Assembly: GCA_964017235.1 (NCBI GenBank)
Contig: OZ024940.1
Span: 27,398,573 to 27,462,572 of the forward strand
DNA length: 64,000 nucleotides
Direction of reading: 5' to 3'
Origin: Sabellastarte sp. h YS-2021
Taxonomy: Eukaryota > Annelida > Polychaeta > Sabellida > Sabellidae
The notes under the pieces were generated by a model. The model ran no database searches and was not told the origin of the DNA. It saw nothing but the letters and a program-made list of their open reading frames with translations. A program made the translations under genes and the position numbers. Positions 59,798-64,000 of this stretch are shown one piece after another (the stretch's first letter is position 1; every line of letters starts with the position of its first letter).

Positions 59798-62339
59798 GCT
59801 AATATCAAGAAATGATGAAAATACTTTATTCATATTTCCAAACAAAGTATAAAGAAATGTTAATGTCATAAATTGTCTATTTTTCTATTGGCAAATAAGT
59901 CATTTTGACAGCAGCATTTCAACTGAAATGGGGTATTACTGGGCAGCCGGGCTCAAATGAAGGAAAAAGAAAAATTATTAATACTACATGTCTATCAAAA
60001 CTTTTCTATTAAATTGACCATTTGCCCAAAAACCTTTTGAAAATTGCACTTCTATGTTCAAGTTTCATTGTAACCATATACATTAACCACTTTACTACCA
60101 GTATGCCAGGTCATAGCAATCAATCACACAATATACAATCTAAAACTTTTATGCTGAAATACTACACAGTTGGCCAGGCATTTATTTAGTCAGTTTCACG
60201 TACCAAAATATATTGTGACATGATGGTTTTACCTTTGGGAAATATTGGCAATGTATGTCACCTCCAGTCTATAAAGTAGCCTTCAAGCAGTTAAAAATGA
60301 AAATAGTACTGAGACATATTTTATTTATATTTTATTTATATGTCTTTTTATAAAAGTTTTACACAATAACTGAATTTAAATATACTATGCATACCAAAAG
60401 TTGGGGATACTATGAAATATTAACTGTAGAAAAAGAACACAAAAGAACCAGATTACAAATCTATAGGTTCTGCAATCAGGCAATTGAGTCTTAATCACAT
60501 ATCAGGATTTTAAATAATTTTCAAAGTTTTAACACAATGCTTTCTGCATTTTTGATTAGACATGACAGATTATGCTACACTTAACAAGTTGAAACACTCC
60601 TTGATTATACTTTTGTAAAACATTATCTTTAATGCAACAGGGTTCAAGTTTTCATTCATACAGAAGTTTAATTACAAAGGCAATCTGCTGTTATGTAAAC
60701 ATATTTTTCTGAATAAGACAAGTCTTGCAATAATAAAACAAATAAAAGGTTAAAACTATTTCATAATAGTGACATATAATGGAAAAGTTAAAGAAAAACC
60801 TATTACAGATTTGCGTTACAACATGGCAATAATCGCAGTTTAGGAGGAAGGGAGAGAAGTCGGAAAATAGACATAATATCAATACAATTGACACATTGCT
60901 AAAACAATTCAAACATTTAAAAAATCAAGATTCACTCAAACACTGTCCAACCATTAAGCCCTTTACACACTAAAATGATCCAAAAACAGTCCAACCTGAC
61001 AATAACATTGGAATTAATGCATTACAAGTTGCTTAAATGCTCAAGAAATAAACTATGCATTTTGATCCAATTCAAAATTATTTATATTTTGAAAGTAATC
61101 AGTGGCTACCGTTAGAATATACAAGAGAATACATCAACAAATATGACCACAACAAAATTATGAGTTTGAAATTAAAATAACATTTTCACCATTTTTTTGG
61201 CTTTATAGAAGACTCTTACCTCAATCTATTATATTAGATTGTTTTGGATTTGTTTATTGCGTAAGTTTCTTTACACTGCAAGTATATTTTCTCTTAGTAA
61301 CACGGTTTTTAGCACTACACCATGTTTACAGTTCATTTCCTTAGAATGAAATTTCATTATATTACGTTGACAACTTCTGTTTTGTAACACACCCTATATT
61401 AAATATAAAGACTGGTTAAGTTAATGGAATAGTACTGTTGGAGGACCCAATATCCACTATTTCTTCCCTCTTTTGTACACAGGCAATAGTTAGTGTTACA
61501 ATAAGTAAATACAGGCATAACAAATATACAATCTGATAGCTACTGTCATGACATACACCCTTTAAACCAAAACAGTAAATGTGAGAACCAGTATTCTATT
61601 ACAACATTGGGGTTAAGATACATGTAGTAATGAAGTTTATCCAATTTGTTAGTCCTGGAACAAAAAATCTCAGTCACACATTAGCAATGGTGCATCGCAA
61701 ACTTAGTCTGCCAAATATATACTTCAAAAAAATTATGAGGGAAAAGATTGTTATTGTAAATTGGGCGTCAGATTTCAGAAGGTACTTACATGTCAGTAAA
61801 AATATGACAGCAGAAAATATTCTGCCAGTGCCAAGGTTAAAAGTCACAGAAAATTCTCCCTCCAACCTGTATATCTACTAAGTAGCACCTTATTACACTT
61901 TATGGTTAAATCATGACTTAAATCATCAACAACATAGTTTTACACTTCTCTAGCACCCAATTAACAAAACCTTTTTGCAATCGATGAATATCTTTTAAAA
62001 AATTTTACAGAAAAGTACTTACATATATGATCATTTCAATGTGTATTTCGTACAAGAATACCTCATAAATATATTAATCATCTCTGTTAGGCTAAAATAT
62101 CTTGTTTTTGTGTTACACACCAAACTGCTTACATGTACCAGGCCTGGTTTACTATATATTTTAAAAAATTATTTCATACTAACCCGTTTATAAACAGTAG
62201 CATTTATGAATATTAATCACTAATGGGGTTCAATCCATAATTGGTGTACATTTATTATTTTATGTTCTATTATCCAAACCAATCTGTGTCAATCAAAATG
62301 CTTTTCCTGGCTTTCCATATTTTATACTGCTTTTCCTCT
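59798..62339. other. No gene seen
   Basis: AT-rich, with many short open frames on both strands but none with a recognisable domain or splice context. It could be intergenic or part of an intron or long UTR. Confidence 0.5.
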
Positions 62340-62563
62340 GACCACTTTATGGCCATTGTGTTGTTGTTTTCTCTGTATATTTCAATATTCTGTGATATTA
62401 TACCAGCTATGTTTTATTATTTCCAGATGGCCTTTCACAAACACATTTGGAGACCACTTTATGGCCATTGGGTTGTTGTTTACTTTGTATATTTCAATAT
62501 TCCGTGATATTACACCAGCTATGCTTTATTATTTCCATATGACCTTCCATAAACACATTTGAA
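62340..62563. repeat. Tandem duplication, 2 x 112 bp
   Basis: GACCACTTTATGGCCATTG occurs at 62,340 and 62,452, and the following ~95 bp (through TTCAATATTC and CAGCTATG) match with about 10 percent differences. Overlapping open frames here are products of the duplication. Confidence 0.8.
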
Positions 62564-64000
62564 AACTCTTTTTCGACATCTCAATCCAAAACCATTGCTT
62601 GATCAAACAAAAAATCCCTATCTTGTTCTATATTGCACTGTATTGACCCAATGAACACAGCACATGGAATTTATCAGTGTGGAGTAACCTCCCCGCCCCC
62701 TACCCTCTATGTTTTTCTGAGTTGTGGGAAATTCTTTACACATTTGCAATTTTTGGGACCAAATTTTGCCTCTGAAGTAACCTGTTACCAAAATTGACAT
62801 GACTTTGAATAATTCTGTCTTCTTTTTAAAGGATGTCCCCTCATAGCAAACTTCTCATGCTGTGGCAAATTTTGCCTTCTTGCCCAACAAATATCACATC
62901 TGTTCTTGCATTACCAGAATTAAAAATCAAACATTTCTCCCCTCAGACTCATTTGTCCCTTGTAATATTTCATCAATCCAATTTTAATACTTACATGCAA
63001 TTTTTCTACATGCTTTAATTTTTAATAAGAAGTATACAACAAGATGCCTTTCTTGTCTCTACAAATCGAAACATTTTGAAATGTACCCCTATGAAAAAAG
63101 CAACAATATATTTTAACACTCAAGTGTTTCTCTCAAAGCCCACTATCCACTCCAGGTCTGTTAATGCTTTTTATTATCCAAACAAAAATGCTTTGCTGCA
63201 AACTTCCATTTCAAAAATAGCCAGCCTCAGCAGGCAGGAGGCCAGCCTGCAGGTATATATGCAGGTATATCTGGAGAAAACCAGAAAGATTTGGGCAATT
63301 GCCCACTATTCTAAATGTAAGAAAAAACAAGGTAAAAACCTATGTATGGGTCAAACTGTTGAGAACAGAAAAATGTTGCAAAAGCAGTAGTTGTTGCCAG
63401 GTTTTTGTCATAAACCTTATGAGCTCTTGTTTCTCAAAATTTGATAAAGACCTATGCTGGGATTGGAACTGTATAGCACATACAAAATTACATGCAGAAT
63501 GTTAAAAATCCCTGAAAATAGTTGCCATGGCAATAGATGTTGCCAAGTGTTGCCTAAAACATAATCAGTTCCAAGATGACTATAACCCCAGTCTTTATAC
63601 GGGCTAGGGCTAAAACCCATTTCTTACACTTTCTTGCTATCGTGTAGCCTTACGCTATCAAAACTAATCCTGAGCAATTAAAATGTCCTTCTTTTGTTAA
63701 GTACAATATAGTATTTGTTCTATTGCATTTTCACAAAACAAATACTGTATTTTCAAATGATAAATTGAGGCAAGACAATAAAGTTTCCCTGTCATGTTAG
63801 CTATCACTTCATCCTTTTATTTGCAGTCTATTAAATATTATTTGATTTATTTTCTTTTCAGATATGTACAGTTAGATACACCATATAGTAGTCTCTCCTT
63901 AAAAACATACAGGATCCAGTTATCTACCAGTAATAATAATTTCATGGCAAAAATTTAAACCTCAATTTTGAAATATAGTATGTAGTTATACCATAAACAT
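62564..64000. other. No gene seen
   Basis: AT-rich. A small repeated AGCCAGCCT / GCAGGTATAT block lies at about 63,221-63,270. A T-rich acceptor-like TTCTTTTCAG ends at 63,861, but the sequence after it has stops in all frames I tried. Confidence 0.45.

Noticed and set aside
62241..62562. Hydrophobic frames resembling membrane helices
   Set aside because: They arise from a T-rich 112-bp tandem duplication and have no exon context.

Overview
The window looks like a metazoan nuclear genome, most likely a mollusc and probably a bivalve. Three things point there: spliceosomal introns with GT-AG (and one GC-AG) borders, tRNA-derived SINE copies whose tail (ACGT..CGTTAAAACC/AAATAAA type) is common in molluscs, and AT-rich DNA dominated by repeats. 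The phylum assignment is an inference; no protein in the window proves it.

Region 1 (1-26,396, running off the left edge) is a tandem array of ~982-bp units. Each unit carries one complete U2 spliceosomal snRNA gene on the minus strand. I count 27 complete copies that look identical by eye, except copy 18, which has a 4-nt duplication near its 5' end. Unit length varies from 972 to 987 bp, mostly through a GGGT/GTGA microsatellite downstream of each U2 gene. A 28th unit at the right edge is divergent, and its U2 is cut at nt 35/36.

Region 2 (26,641 to about 30,440) is a decayed non-LTR retrotransposon on the minus strand with APE endonuclease, reverse transcriptase and C-terminal zinc knuckle (Tx1 clade, Keno-like). 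Its 3' end abuts the U2 remnant exactly inside the GUAGUA branch-site recognition sequence, the signature of a U2-targeted element.

Region 3 (30,440-33,625) has no gene I can support. It holds a foldback/MITE-like element (32,091-32,754), a SINE fragment and a weak LTR-like stretch.

Region 4 (33,626-57,917) holds the 3' part of a plus-strand gene for a single-pass membrane protein of unknown function. Six exons join in phase, including a 15-nt microexon and a GC-AG intron. Its second intron is 20.2 kb long and is almost entirely filled by a satellite array (34,429-54,010). The array has 1.49-kb units, a deleted 0.48-kb variant, and a 1.97-kb dimeric higher-order repeat. Every unit contains a type I hammerhead ribozyme on the same strand as the gene. 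Transcription of the intron would therefore make a string of self-cleaving ribozymes able to release ~1.49-kb or ~0.48-kb RNAs. The units encode no protein. They look like a non-autonomous, Penelope-like or retrozyme-type element amplified in situ. Three of the 15 ribozymes have a mutated catalytic core, always in the long half of the dimer.

Region 5 (57,918-64,000) is AT-rich, apparently non-coding DNA with SINEs, a TA microsatellite and a short tandem duplication.
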